From positions 10,433 through 74,432 of the forward strand of contig DASWCZ010000042.1 in the NCBI GenBank assembly GCA_036395755.1: DNA of 64,000 nucleotides, in the 5' to 3' direction. Origin of the DNA: Gp7-AA6 sp036395755 (GTDB lineage Bacteria > Acidobacteriota > Thermoanaerobaculia > UBA5066 > Gp7-AA6). The position numbers were made by a program, and so were the translations under genes. Positions 1 to 9,117 of this stretch are shown here, piece by piece. The notes under the pieces are model-generated. The model searched no databases and had not been told where the DNA came from. It worked only from the letters and a program-made list of their open reading frames with translations. The number at the start of each line of letters is the position of its first letter. The first letter of the stretch is position 1.

Positions 1-1
1 G

Positions 2-238
2 GGCCGCGTCCAGTGGTTCGAGCGCGCGTTCCTGGCTCCTCCCCCCGCGCGGGCGCACTGGGAGCTCCTGCTTCTCCTCGGCGTCGCTCTCGGCTGGGGC
101 GACCGGAGCTGGACGCCGGCCGATATTCGGGCGCGGATCCGGGAAGAAGTCGACGGCTACGGCGAAGTGACCGAAGAGGAGCTCGCCGGGGGCGGCCTGA
201 TGAAGAAGGGCCTCTTCGTGTCCACGGGAGCGGTGTGA
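2..238 (+). CDS. nuoG: NADH-quinone oxidoreductase subunit G, C-terminal end (partial)
   Basis: Only the last 78 codons are in the window; the gene enters from the left edge. The frame reads GRVQWFERAFLAPP near the edge and ends in LMKKGLFVSTGAV before TGA. The GRVQ segment resembles the tail of the molybdopterin-oxidoreductase-like domain of NuoG, the Fe-S subunit of the peripheral arm of complex I. The stop overlaps the GTG start of nuoH, which supports one co-transcribed nuo operon. The identification leans on position and on this short tail, so another subunit is not fully excluded. Confidence 0.7.
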   Translation, partial: GRVQWFERAFLAPPPARAHWELLLLLGVALGWGDRSWTPADIRARIREEVDGYGEVTEEELAGGGLMKKGLFVSTGAV

Positions 239-1275
239 GCGCCGCGGAGGTCGGCATCCTCGCGTTACGCGTGCTCGCGCCCGTTCTCGTCATCCTGATC
301 GTGTTGCCGATGCTCCAGTGGGTGGAGCGCCGAGGCGCGGGTCTCATCCAGGACCGGCCGGGCCCCAACCGGGTCGGGCCCTTCGGCCTCCTTCAGCCGC
401 TCGCGGACGTCGTCAAGTTCTTCATGAAGGAAGATCTGATCCCGTCGCACGCGGACCGCTTTCTCTTCGTGCTGGCCCCGGGCCTCGCGACGTTCGCGGC
501 GCTGACGACGTTTGCCGTCATTCCCTTCGGCGCGACGCTCACGGTTCGCGGGCGTGCGGTCCCACTCGTCGGCGCGGACGTCTCGATCGGAATTCTCTAC
601 CTCTTCGCTCTGACGTCCCTGTCGGTCTACGGCATCGTGCTCGCGGGCTGGTCGTCGAACAATAAGTTCTCGCTGATTGGCGGGATCCGCTCGAGCGCTC
701 AGATCATCTCGTACGAGCTCGCGATGACGACAGCCGCGGCCGGGGTGGTCCTGGCAGCCGGCTCGTTCCGCCTGACCGACGTCGTCGCGATGCAGAGCGG
801 GCACTGGCTGTCGTTTCCCTACCACGGGTGGACCGTCGTTCCTCAGTTTCTCGGGTTCGTCGTGTTCTTCGTCTCGGCGTTCGCGGAGACGAACCGGCTC
901 CCCTTCGACCTGCCGGAGGCGGAGGCGGAGTTGGTCGCCGGCTACCACACCGAGTATTCGGCGATGAAGTTTGCGATGTTCTACATGGCCGAATACATCA
1001 ACGTGGTCGTCGCGTCGGCGCTCATGGTCACGCTGTACTTCGGGGGCTGGAGCCTCCCCGGCTTCACGCCGGCGAGCGCCGCGGCCGTCCTTCTTTCCGT
1101 CGTGATCTTCGCGGTCAAGACGGCGTTCTTCGTCTGGGTGTTCATGTGGGTGCGCTGGACGCTCCCCCGTTTCCGGTACGACCAGCTCATGCGGCTCGGC
1201 TGGAAAGCTCTGCTGCCCCTCGCGCTGCTGAACCTCTTCTGGGTCGCGGCGCTCGTCCTGTGGAAGGTCTTGTGA
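235..1275 (+). CDS. nuoH: NADH-quinone oxidoreductase subunit H
   Basis: NuoH (ND1) is the membrane subunit that joins the quinone site to the proton-pumping arm of complex I. The protein has 346 residues, close to the family length, with about eight hydrophobic segments. Family hallmarks are the N-terminal stretch ERRGAGLIQDRPGPNRVGP and the acidic quinone-site loop ETNRLPFDLPEAEAE near residues 218-232. The GTG start is chosen because it overlaps the upstream stop and gives the usual N-terminus; the longer upstream reading in this frame lies over nuoG. The stop overlaps nuoJ by 4 bp. nuoI, which normally follows nuoH, is not here. Confidence 0.97.
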   Translation: MSAAEVGILALRVLAPVLVILIVLPMLQWVERRGAGLIQDRPGPNRVGPFGLLQPLADVVKFFMKEDLIPSHADRFLFVLAPGLATFAALTTFAVIPFGATLTVRGRAVPLVGADVSIGILYLFALTSLSVYGIVLAGWSSNNKFSLIGGIRSSAQIISYELAMTTAAAGVVLAAGSFRLTDVVAMQSGHWLSFPYHGWTVVPQFLGFVVFFVSAFAETNRLPFDLPEAEAELVAGYHTEYSAMKFAMFYMAEYINVVVASALMVTLYFGGWSLPGFTPASAAAVLLSVVIFAVKTAFFVWVFMWVRWTLPRFRYDQLMRLGWKALLPLALLNLFWVAALVLWKVL

Positions 1276-1778
1276 CGCCGCGGCTCGTCTTCGACGCGGC
1301 CGCCGGCCTCGCGATTCTGTTCGCCTGCGTGATGGTCGTTCACCGCCATCCCGTCAAGAGCGTGCTCGCGCTCGTCGTGTCTTTCTTCGCTCTCGCGGTC
1401 ACTTATGTCCTGCTCGCGGCACCGCTCATTGCGGCGGTCCAGGTCATCGTGTACGCGGGCGCCATCCTGGTCCTCTTCCTCTTCGTGCTGATGCTCTTGA
1501 ACGTGCCGGAGGAGGTCCGGCAGAGCTCCGACCGCCCGATTCACCAGGCGTTGTCGGCGGGAGCAATCGTGGCTTTCGCCGCCGCGCTTCTCGCGGTCCT
1601 GCGGGGCTACGGCGCGACGGAAGCCGCGCCTTCGGTCGCCCCGTCCGCCGGAGATCTGGCGCCGGTGGCGAAGCTTCTTTTCTCCGACCACCTGCTTTCG
1701 TTCGAAGCGCTGTCGATTCTGCTCCTCGCCGCCCTGGTGGGCGCCTTCGTTCTCGCGCGGCGGGAGGGAAGCCCTTGA
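1272..1778 (+). CDS. nuoJ: NADH-quinone oxidoreductase subunit J
   Basis: NuoJ (ND6) is a membrane subunit of the complex I proton channel linking the quinone site to the antiporter subunits. It has 168 residues with five predicted membrane segments. The conserved third-helix region VIVYAGAILVLFLFVLML is present. The GTG start overlaps the nuoH stop and the TGA overlaps the nuoK start, so translation is probably coupled. The loop between helices 4 and 5 is alanine/proline rich and variable, as is usual. Confidence 0.96.
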   Translation: MTPRLVFDAAAGLAILFACVMVVHRHPVKSVLALVVSFFALAVTYVLLAAPLIAAVQVIVYAGAILVLFLFVLMLLNVPEEVRQSSDRPIHQALSAGAIVAFAAALLAVLRGYGATEAAPSVAPSAGDLAPVAKLLFSDHLLSFEALSILLLAALVGAFVLARREGSP

Positions 1779-2089
1779 CAGCGAGCGGAATCCCGATCGG
1801 CGACGTCCTGCTCGCGTCCGGCGCGCTCTTCGTGATCGGCCTCGCCGGAGCCCTGCTGCGCCGCAACGCGATCTCGATCTTCCTCGCGATCGAGTTGATG
1901 ATGAACGCCGCGAACCTGACGGTGCTCGGCTATGCCGCGGCGCTCCATAGCCTCGAAGGGCAGATCGTGGTCTTCTTTGTGATCGCGATCGCTGCCGCCG
2001 AGGCTGCCGTCGGTCTCGCAATCTTCGTGGCCCTCTTCCGCCACACCGAAACGATCGACGTCAACCAGATCAATCTGCTGAAGTGGTGA
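1775..2089 (+). CDS. nuoK: NADH-quinone oxidoreductase subunit K
   Basis: NuoK (ND4L) is a small three-helix membrane subunit of complex I. The 104-residue length is normal. Both membrane-embedded glutamates needed for proton transfer are visible: one in AIELMMNAANL (about residue 39) and one in AAAEAAVGLAIFVALFR (about residue 75). The TTG start overlaps the nuoJ stop by 4 bp; no better start gives the usual N-terminus. nuoL follows after one base. Confidence 0.97.
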   Translation: MTASGIPIGDVLLASGALFVIGLAGALLRRNAISIFLAIELMMNAANLTVLGYAAALHSLEGQIVVFFVIAIAAAEAAVGLAIFVALFRHTETIDVNQINLLKW

Positions 2090-2090
2090 C

Positions 2091-4025
2091 ATGACAGTTG
2101 CCCTGTGGATCGTTCCGGCCCTTGCGCTCGCCGGGTTCCTTCTCTGCCTCTCCGTCGGCCCCCGGCTCGGCAAGAATTTCGTGTCGGCCGTGGGCGTCGG
2201 CTCGATCGGATTCGCCACCCTGGCGGCGTGGACCCGCCTGTTGCCCCATCTCCGCGGAGGAGGCGCTCCAGTCGTCGAGCGGCTCGCTCCGTGGATGGCG
2301 GCCGGCAACTTCTCCGTGGACCTGTCCTTCCGCCTGGATCCGCTCTCGGCGTTGATGGTCTCGTTCGTGACGTTCGTCGGTTTCTTGATCCACGTTTACT
2401 CGATCGGATACATGGAGCACGACGAGACCGACGCGGGGTACGCGCGTTACTTCGCATACATGAATCTCTTCATGTTCTCGATGCTGACGCTCGTACTCGC
2501 GAACAACTTCCTCCTGATGTTCGTTGGCTGGGAGGGCGTCGGGCTGTGCTCCTATCTCCTGATCGGGTACTACTACGAGAAGGAGTACGCCGCCGCGGCC
2601 GGCAGGAAAGCGTTCGTCGTCAACCGCATCGGCGACTTCGGCTTCCTTCTCGGGATATTCGGCGTCTTCTCGCTGTTCGGAACCCTCGACTTTGGCGACG
2701 TCTTTTCTCGCGCGGCCGCCGAACCGAGCCGCTTCGCGCCGGGCCTGACGCTCGTCTGCCTTCTCCTTTTCCTGGGCGCGATGGGAAAGAGCGCGCAGGT
2801 TCCTCTGCACGTCTGGCTCCCCGACGCCATGGCCGGTCCCACGCCGGTCTCCGCGCTCATCCACGCCGCGACGATGGTGACCGCAGGCGTCTACATGGTG
2901 ACGCGCTGCAACGTCCTCTTCCGTCTCGCGCCGGAGGCCATGTACGCCGTGGCGCTCGTCGGAGGGGTCACGGCGATCTTCGCCGCCGTAATCGCGCTCG
3001 CGCAGAACGACATCAAGAAGGTCCTTGCATATTCGACGGTCTCGCAGCTCGGCTACATGTTCCTCGCGGCCGGCGTCGGCGCTTACGTGGCCGGAATGTT
3101 CCACGTCCTGACGCACGCCTTCTTCAAGGCCTGTCTCTTCCTCGGGTCCGGCGCGGTGATCCATGCCCTCGGCGGCGAACAGGACGTGCGGCGCATGGGA
3201 GGCCTCGCCCCACAGCTCCCCGTCACCTACCGCACTTTTCTCGTCGCGACGCTCGCGCTGGCGGGAATCCCTCCGCTCGCCGGGTTCTTCTCCAAGGACG
3301 CGATCCTGACCGGAGTGTTCGCGGCGCACCGTCCGATCCTGTTCGCTCTCGGGCTCTTCACGGCGGGACTCACGGCCTTCTATATGTTCCGGCTCGTCTC
3401 GCTGACGTTCTATGGAGGCTTCCGCGGATCTCCCGAGGAAGCCGCCCACGTCCACGAGGCGCCGACGACGATGACGCTGCCGCTCGTCGTGCTCGCTTTC
3501 CTGTCGGCGGTCGGCGGCTTCCTGGGCCTTCCCGAGGTTTTCGGGGAGAGCGCCAACCGCATCGCGGCGTTCCTCGCGCCCGTCTTTCCGCCGGTCTTCC
3601 TGCCGGGCCGCGTGGCCTCCCAGCACGCGCTTGCCCCCGCGAAGGAGTGGCTCCTGATGGGCGTCTCGGTGACCGTCGCCGCCGCGGGGCTCCTCCTCGC
3701 GTGGGATTGGTACGCCAAGAAGGCGGGACGCCCCGCGGCGCGCCTCGCGGCATCGTTCCCGCGCCTGTACGCGCTCGTCGCCGAAAAATTCGGGGTCGAC
3801 GAGCTTTACGACGTCCTCTTCGTTCGGCCGTTCAACTGGCTCGCCCGCGTGCTCTGGAAGGTCGTCGACGTCCTCGTCATCGACGGAATCCTGAACGCCG
3901 GCGCGTTTCTCGTCGAGCTCGTCGGCGACTCCCTGCGTTTCCTCCAGACCGGGAACGTCCGAAACTACGCGCTGACGTTCCTGATCGGAATCGTGGCGCT
4001 CCTCCTCTTCGTGCTGGCCGGATGA
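2091..4025 (+). CDS. nuoL: NADH-quinone oxidoreductase subunit L
   Basis: NuoL (ND5) is the distal antiporter-like proton-pumping subunit of complex I, carrying the long lateral helix. The 644 residues and multiple membrane segments fit the family. Recognisable blocks are MFVGWEGVGLCSYLLIGYYY, the lysine-bearing HVWLPDAMAGPTPVSALIHA and DIKKVLAYSTVSQLGYM. A C-terminal extension of hydrophobic helices follows a charged segment around residues 540-570, where the lateral helix is expected. It lies one base after nuoK and overlaps nuoM by 4 bp. Confidence 0.97.
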   Translation: MTVALWIVPALALAGFLLCLSVGPRLGKNFVSAVGVGSIGFATLAAWTRLLPHLRGGGAPVVERLAPWMAAGNFSVDLSFRLDPLSALMVSFVTFVGFLIHVYSIGYMEHDETDAGYARYFAYMNLFMFSMLTLVLANNFLLMFVGWEGVGLCSYLLIGYYYEKEYAAAAGRKAFVVNRIGDFGFLLGIFGVFSLFGTLDFGDVFSRAAAEPSRFAPGLTLVCLLLFLGAMGKSAQVPLHVWLPDAMAGPTPVSALIHAATMVTAGVYMVTRCNVLFRLAPEAMYAVALVGGVTAIFAAVIALAQNDIKKVLAYSTVSQLGYMFLAAGVGAYVAGMFHVLTHAFFKACLFLGSGAVIHALGGEQDVRRMGGLAPQLPVTYRTFLVATLALAGIPPLAGFFSKDAILTGVFAAHRPILFALGLFTAGLTAFYMFRLVSLTFYGGFRGSPEEAAHVHEAPTTMTLPLVVLAFLSAVGGFLGLPEVFGESANRIAAFLAPVFPPVFLPGRVASQHALAPAKEWLLMGVSVTVAAAGLLLAWDWYAKKAGRPAARLAASFPRLYALVAEKFGVDELYDVLFVRPFNWLARVLWKVVDVLVIDGILNAGAFLVELVGDSLRFLQTGNVRNYALTFLIGIVALLLFVLAG

Positions 4026-5617
4026 CGGGCGCGACGGGAATCGCCGCGATCCTGGAAACCCGGCTCCTGACCGTACTCGTCTTCCTGCCGAGCGCGGCGG
4101 CGGCACTTCTCCTGCTGTTCCCGCGGACCCGAACCCGGGAGGCGAAGGTCTACGCGATCGGGGTCTCGGTCGTCGAGCTCGCGCTCGCGCTGCCCCTGTG
4201 GTCGCGCTTCGACCTCCATTCCGGGGGGTTCCAGTTCACGGAGACGGCAAGCTGGATCCCCGCTCTCGGCATCTCCTACTCGCTCGGCATGGACGGGATC
4301 TCGCTCCTGCTCGTCCTCCTGACCGTTCTTCTGACGCCGGTGTCGCTCCTCTTCTCGCTCGACCACGTCGAGAGGAGCCCGCGCGCTTTCTCGATCGCGT
4401 TCCTCGTGCTCGAGACCGGCATGGTCGGGAGCCTGCTCGCTCTGGACCTCGCCCTCTTCTACGTTTTCTGGGAGGTCATGCTCGTCCCGATGTACTTCAT
4501 CATCGGGATCTGGGGGGGCGGCCGACGCATCTACGCCGCGATGAAGTTCTTCCTCTTCACGATGGCCGGGAGCCTCCTGATGTTCCTCGCCATCCTCTAC
4601 CTCGCGATCCGCCACCGCGCCGTGACCGGCCGGTGGTCATTTCTCCTGGCGGATCTCGTCACGCTGTCTTTCCCGACGATGGCGGTCCAGACGATCCTGT
4701 TCGCCGCTTTCGCCCTCGCGTTCGCGATCAAGGTGCCGGTGTTTCCGCTCCACACCTGGCTGCCCGATGCGCACACCGAAGCGCCGACCGCCGGCTCGAT
4801 TCTCCTCGCGGGAGTCCTGCTGAAACTGGGCATCTATGGATACCTGCGCTTCGCGCTCCCGCTCTTTCCCGACGCCGCGATGCGATACGCGCCGTGGCTC
4901 GGAGTCCTCGGGATCATCGGCGTCGTTTACGGGGCGCTCGTGGCATACGCGCAGAAGGACATGAAGCGGCTGGTCGCGTACTCCTCCGTCTCTCACCTCG
5001 GTCTGATCGTGATCGGCATTGGCGCTTTCACGAGCGCCGCCGTCACCGGGTCGGTTCTTCAGATGATCAACCACGGCCTTTCGACCGGTGCGCTGTTCCT
5101 TCTGGTCGGCGTGCTCTACGAGCGGACCCACACGCGTGAGATCGCCGACTACGGAGGCATCGCGGGCGCCGCCCCCTGGACGACCGCGCTCTTCCTCGTC
5201 GCGACGTTCTCCTCAATCGGGCTGCCCGGTCTGAACGGATTCGTCGGTGAGTTTCTGATCCTGCTCGGAACCTGGACGTCGCTCCACCGATGGTGGGCGG
5301 TCGCGGCGGCAACCGGCGTGATTCTCTCGGCGATCTACATGCTCTCCCTCGTCCAGCGCGTGTTCTGGAATCCGCTCACGCGAGAAGAGAACCGCCGGCT
5401 GCCGGACATCCGCCCGAGCGAGGCGATCGGCGCGTTCGCGCTCGTCGCCGTGATGGTCTGGATCGGCGTGCGACCGAACGACTTTCTCGACCGCATTCGC
5501 CCCTCGGTGGAGCAGGTGCGGCGGTCCGTCGCGACCCGGAAATTGGCCGCCACCTTGGCGCGGCCATCCCGAGCGGAGCAAGGGATTCCTCGGGAAAGGG
5601 CGGGAGATCGGCCGTGA
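4022..5617 (+). CDS. nuoM: NADH-quinone oxidoreductase subunit M
   Basis: NuoM (ND4) is an antiporter-like proton-pumping subunit of complex I. It has 531 residues and about 14 hydrophobic segments. Diagnostic blocks are FYVFWEVMLVPMYFIIGIWG (with the conserved helix-5 Glu), FPLHTWLPDAHTEAPTAGS and the Lys-containing QKDMKRLVAYSSVSHLG. The ATG overlaps the nuoL stop; the long open frame upstream is out-of-frame nuoL and is excluded. The tail after the last helix is charged and includes SVATRKLAATLARPSRAEQ, somewhat longer than usual. Confidence 0.97.
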   Translation: MTGATGIAAILETRLLTVLVFLPSAAAALLLLFPRTRTREAKVYAIGVSVVELALALPLWSRFDLHSGGFQFTETASWIPALGISYSLGMDGISLLLVLLTVLLTPVSLLFSLDHVERSPRAFSIAFLVLETGMVGSLLALDLALFYVFWEVMLVPMYFIIGIWGGGRRIYAAMKFFLFTMAGSLLMFLAILYLAIRHRAVTGRWSFLLADLVTLSFPTMAVQTILFAAFALAFAIKVPVFPLHTWLPDAHTEAPTAGSILLAGVLLKLGIYGYLRFALPLFPDAAMRYAPWLGVLGIIGVVYGALVAYAQKDMKRLVAYSSVSHLGLIVIGIGAFTSAAVTGSVLQMINHGLSTGALFLLVGVLYERTHTREIADYGGIAGAAPWTTALFLVATFSSIGLPGLNGFVGEFLILLGTWTSLHRWWAVAAATGVILSAIYMLSLVQRVFWNPLTREENRRLPDIRPSEAIGAFALVAVMVWIGVRPNDFLDRIRPSVEQVRRSVATRKLAATLARPSRAEQGIPRERAGDRP

Positions 5618-7068
5618 CGCCGACCTTTCTCACGCTCGGGCCGAACGACCTCGCCGCGGCGTGGCCGGAGACCTGCCTCGCCGCCGGCGGGTGTCTCATC
5701 ATCCTTCTCGACGCGTTCGCGCCTTCCATGCGCCGGTGGTTTGCGACGCTTTCGCTCGCCGCGATCGCCCTTTCGATCTGGTTCCTGCTCGCCGCGCCGG
5801 CGGGCCTCTCGTTCAGCGGTCGCTACGAGACGTCGGACCTGACCGTCGCTGCGGGGCTCTTCGCCGGAGCGACGGCGGCCGTCGCGATCCTGGTCGCCAG
5901 GCCTTATCTCGAACGTGTCGGCCAGGTGAAGGGAGAGTTCTACGCGTTGCTCCTCTGGGGACACCTCGGGGTCCTCCTCATGACGCGCGGGCTCGACCTG
6001 TTGGTGGTCTTCATCGGCCTCGAAACCCTCTCCCTCTCGTTCTACGTCCTGGCCGCGTTCTTCCGAACGATCCCCGCTTCCTCGGAAGCCGGCCTGAAGT
6101 ATTTCCTCACCGGCGCCTTCGGATCCGCCTTCACTCTCTACGGCATCGCGCTCCTCTTCGGAAAGTCGGGCAGCGTTCGAATCTCGGCGCTCTCGCGGCC
6201 GGACCTCGCCGCCGACCCGCTCGTGGCGTTCGGGCTGCTGCTCCTCCTCGTGGGCTTCGGCTTCAAGATGTCGCTCGCGCCCTTCCACGCCTGGGCTCCC
6301 GACGTCTATCAGGGCATGCCGACGCCGGCGGTCGCCTATCTGTCGGTGGCGCCGAAGGGCGCGAGCCTGATCGTCCTCTATCGCGTCCTGGCAGCGGTGT
6401 TTCAGGCAGGAATGCCGGACCGGTTTCGCACCGCGATCGCCGCGCTCGCCATCCTCTCGATGAGCCTCGGCAACGTCGTCGCCCTCGCCCAGCGTGACAT
6501 CAAGCGACTGCTCGCCTACTCGGGTATCGCGCACATGGGCTACGTCACGATCGCGCTCGCGGTCTTCGGCCGCGACGCGCTGGCGGCGGTGATCGTCTAC
6601 TTCTTCGCGTACGTCGTTTCGAACGCGGGCGCCTTCGCTGCAGTGGCCGCGCTGTATCGCGACGAGACGAAGCCCCACCCTGTCGGTCTGCTCGCCGGAG
6701 AGGGCTTCCGATCGCCGTTCGCCTCCGGCGTGCTGGCCCTCTGCCTCTTCTCGCTCGCCGGAATCCCGGCGACGGCGGGCTTCATCGGAAAGTTCTTCGT
6801 CTTCAAGTCCGCGCTCGAGCAGGGCCTGTACGCTCTCGCGGTCATCGGCGTGGTGAACAGCCTGGTCTCCATCGGCTACTACCTGAAGGTGGTGTACGTC
6901 CTCTACATGCGCGAACCGGTGGAAGAGGAAGGCCCGCCGGCGCTCGCGGCCGCGGATCGACTCGTCCTCGGCCTCTGCGCGGCGGGCATCCTCGCGCTCG
7001 GAATTTTCCCCGCGGGTCTCTGGAACCTCGCGCAGAGAGCCGCCGCGAGCCTCCCGTTCGGGCCATGA
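5614..7068 (+). CDS. nuoN: NADH-quinone oxidoreductase subunit N
   Basis: NuoN (ND2) is the third antiporter-like proton-pumping subunit of complex I. It has 484 residues with 13-14 hydrophobic segments. Key blocks are LETLSLSFYVLAAF, SLAPFHAWAPDVYQGMPTPA and AQRDIKRLLAYSGIAHMGY. The GTG start overlaps the nuoM stop by 4 bp. Its stop overlaps the rex ATG, so the redox sensor is translated directly behind complex I. Confidence 0.97.
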   Translation: MTPTFLTLGPNDLAAAWPETCLAAGGCLIILLDAFAPSMRRWFATLSLAAIALSIWFLLAAPAGLSFSGRYETSDLTVAAGLFAGATAAVAILVARPYLERVGQVKGEFYALLLWGHLGVLLMTRGLDLLVVFIGLETLSLSFYVLAAFFRTIPASSEAGLKYFLTGAFGSAFTLYGIALLFGKSGSVRISALSRPDLAADPLVAFGLLLLLVGFGFKMSLAPFHAWAPDVYQGMPTPAVAYLSVAPKGASLIVLYRVLAAVFQAGMPDRFRTAIAALAILSMSLGNVVALAQRDIKRLLAYSGIAHMGYVTIALAVFGRDALAAVIVYFFAYVVSNAGAFAAVAALYRDETKPHPVGLLAGEGFRSPFASGVLALCLFSLAGIPATAGFIGKFFVFKSALEQGLYALAVIGVVNSLVSIGYYLKVVYVLYMREPVEEEGPPALAAADRLVLGLCAAGILALGIFPAGLWNLAQRAAASLPFGP

Positions 7069-7730
7069 GCCGCTCTTCCGCTTTCTCCCGATCCGCTCGT
7101 GACTCGCGGGAGTCGGTCTCGGAGGCGACTGCCGGGCGCCTGTCGGTCTACGTGCGCTGTCTCGCGACCCTCGAAGGGGAAGCCATCGATCACATCACCT
7201 CGCAAGAACTCGCGAGGCGGTTCCAGCTGAACTCGGCGCAGATCCGCAAGGACTTGGCGACGTTCGGCGAGTTCGGAATTCGCGGCGTCGGCTATGCGAT
7301 CGGAGCGCTCAAGCGGCATCTCATCTCGATTCTCGGCCTCGACCGGACGCGCCGGGTCGCGATCATCGGGGCGGGCCGGCTCGGTTCTGCGCTCGCCGAT
7401 TACGGCGGTTTCCGGTCGGGCGGCTTTCGCATCGTGGCGCTCTTCGACAACGATCGGGCCCGAGTCGGCTCGAAGAGCCGCGCGGGCGTGCCGGTGCACG
7501 ACGTCCGGCGGCTGACGGAGATCGTCGCGCTCGAAAAGATCGAGATCGGCGTAATCACGGTCCCCGCCTCCGCCGCCGCCGAGGTGGCGCAAAACTGCTG
7601 GGAAGCGGGCTTGAAGGCGGTCTTGAACTTCGCGCCGGTACGGCTCGACCCGCCGCCTGACGCCTTCTTGAAGAACGTCGATCTGAAGATCAATCTGGAA
7701 ACCCTCTCTTTCTACATCGCGCGCTCATGA
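7065..7730 (+). CDS. rex: Redox-sensing transcriptional repressor Rex
   Basis: Rex binds DNA when NADH is low and releases it when NADH rises, controlling respiratory and fermentative genes. The 221-residue protein has an N-terminal winged-helix domain (LSVYVRCLATLEGEA, then TSQELARRFQLNSAQIRKDL, about residues 20-70). A Rossmann NAD(H)-binding domain starts with IIGAGRLGSALADY near residue 98. The C-terminal NLETLSFYIAR helix is typical of the domain-swapped dimer. The ATG overlaps the nuoN stop (ATGA), so Rex is made with the NADH-oxidising complex; feedback on nuo is plausible, but the operon promoter is outside the window. Confidence 0.96.
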   Translation: MSRSSAFSRSARDSRESVSEATAGRLSVYVRCLATLEGEAIDHITSQELARRFQLNSAQIRKDLATFGEFGIRGVGYAIGALKRHLISILGLDRTRRVAIIGAGRLGSALADYGGFRSGGFRIVALFDNDRARVGSKSRAGVPVHDVRRLTEIVALEKIEIGVITVPASAAAEVAQNCWEAGLKAVLNFAPVRLDPPPDAFLKNVDLKINLETLSFYIARS

Positions 7731-7762
7731 GCGAGACGCTGGAGAGCTCAAAGGAGAAATGA

Positions 7763-9103
7763 ATGCCTTCCAAGCCGAAGCCGGTCCCGCCCTCTGCCCG
7801 CGTCGTTCCCGGTCCGAAGCCCCTCTCGCCGGCTCGGGCGGCGCCGAAGCCGGTCCCGGATGAGAACCTGAACCCGTATGACTTCGCGCTGCTGCAGTTC
7901 GAGCGCGCGGCCGACCACCTCGGATTGGACGTTGGCGTTCGGAGAGTCCTGAGCACTCCCAAGCGGCAGCTCATTGCCTCCGTCCCGATCAAGATGGACG
8001 ACGGGTCCATCAGCGTTTTTGAGGGTTTCCGCGTCCAGCACTCGATTGCCCGCGGTCCGTCCAAGGGGGGCATCCGGTACCACCCCGGCGTCACGCTCGA
8101 CGAGGTGAAGGCGCTCGCGATGTGGATGACCTGGAAGTGCGCCGTGGTCAACATCCCGTTCGGTGGAGCGAAGGGCGGGATCACGGTGGACCCGAAAAAG
8201 CTCTCGCTTGGAGAGAACGAGCGAATGACCCGTCGCTATACGTCCGAGATCTCGATCCTGCTGGGACACGATCGCGACATCCCGGCGCCGGACGTCTACA
8301 CGAATTCCCAGACGATGGCCTGGATGATGGATACGTTCTCGATGACGAAGGGCTATTCGACCCTGGGTGTCGTGACCGGAAAGCCTCTCGCCGTCGGCGG
8401 CTCCGCCGGCCGCAACGAGGCGACCGCGGAAGGTTGCTTCGTCGCGATCGAGGAGGCCGCCAAGAGACTCTCGCTTCCGTTGAACAATGCGACCGCCGCG
8501 GTGCAGGGCTTCGGCAACGCCGGCGCCGCCGTGGCACGCTTCTTGGACGAGGCCGGCGTTCGGGTCGTCGCGGTCTCCGATTCGAAGGGTGCGGTCTACG
8601 ACAAGCGCGGTCTCGGGATGGACGCGATCGTCTCTGCGAAGGAGAAGAAAGGAAGCGTCACAGCGGCGCGCGGCGAGAAGATCACCAACGAAGAGCTCCT
8701 GGAGCTGCCGGTGGACATCCTCGTGCCGGCGGCGCTCGAGGGAGTGATCACGCGGAGAAACGCGCCGCGGATCAAGGCGCAGATCGTCGCGGAAGCGGCG
8801 AACGGCCCGACGACGCCGGACGCCGACGACATCCTTCGCGGCAAAGGGACGGTCGTCATTCCCGACATCCTGGCGAACGCCGGCGGCGTGACGGTCTCGT
8901 ACTTTGAATGGGTCCAGGACCTGTATTCCTTCTTCTGGGAGCCGGACGTGGTCCGCAACCACCTGGAGCGCACGATCCGGCGGTCGTACGACGAAGTGGA
9001 CGGGATGGCGAGGCGCTTCAACACCGACCTGAGGACCGGGGCGCTGATCCTCGGCGTCGGGCGGGTCGAGGAGGCGACGAGGATTCGGGGCCTGTTTCCC
9101 TAG
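7763..9103 (+). CDS. gdhA: Glu/Leu/Phe/Val dehydrogenase (glutamate dehydrogenase)
   Basis: This enzyme interconverts glutamate and 2-oxoglutarate plus ammonia with NAD(P). It has 446 residues, the usual size of the hexameric class. The substrate-binding region GPSKGGIRYHP and catalytic-lysine block PFGGAKGGI are intact. A Rossmann domain begins at VQGFGNAGAAVARFL, and EAANGPTTPDAD and DILANAGGVTVSYFEW are typical. The first 35 residues are proline/lysine-rich and not conserved. An AAAGGAGAA ribosome site precedes ATG 7763. It lies 32 bp after rex and may be an extension of that operon. Cofactor preference cannot be read reliably. Confidence 0.95.
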   Translation: MPSKPKPVPPSARVVPGPKPLSPARAAPKPVPDENLNPYDFALLQFERAADHLGLDVGVRRVLSTPKRQLIASVPIKMDDGSISVFEGFRVQHSIARGPSKGGIRYHPGVTLDEVKALAMWMTWKCAVVNIPFGGAKGGITVDPKKLSLGENERMTRRYTSEISILLGHDRDIPAPDVYTNSQTMAWMMDTFSMTKGYSTLGVVTGKPLAVGGSAGRNEATAEGCFVAIEEAAKRLSLPLNNATAAVQGFGNAGAAVARFLDEAGVRVVAVSDSKGAVYDKRGLGMDAIVSAKEKKGSVTAARGEKITNEELLELPVDILVPAALEGVITRRNAPRIKAQIVAEAANGPTTPDADDILRGKGTVVIPDILANAGGVTVSYFEWVQDLYSFFWEPDVVRNHLERTIRRSYDEVDGMARRFNTDLRTGALILGVGRVEEATRIRGLFP

Positions 9104-9117
9104 ACGGGGAAGCGACC

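Noticed and set aside
2070..4106. Very long antisense frames opposite nuoL, and similar ones across the window (for example 5335-6678, 18946-20847, 40249-42213)
   Set aside because: They mirror the codon bias of high-GC genes on the other strand, have Arg/Asp/Glu-rich random composition and no family features.
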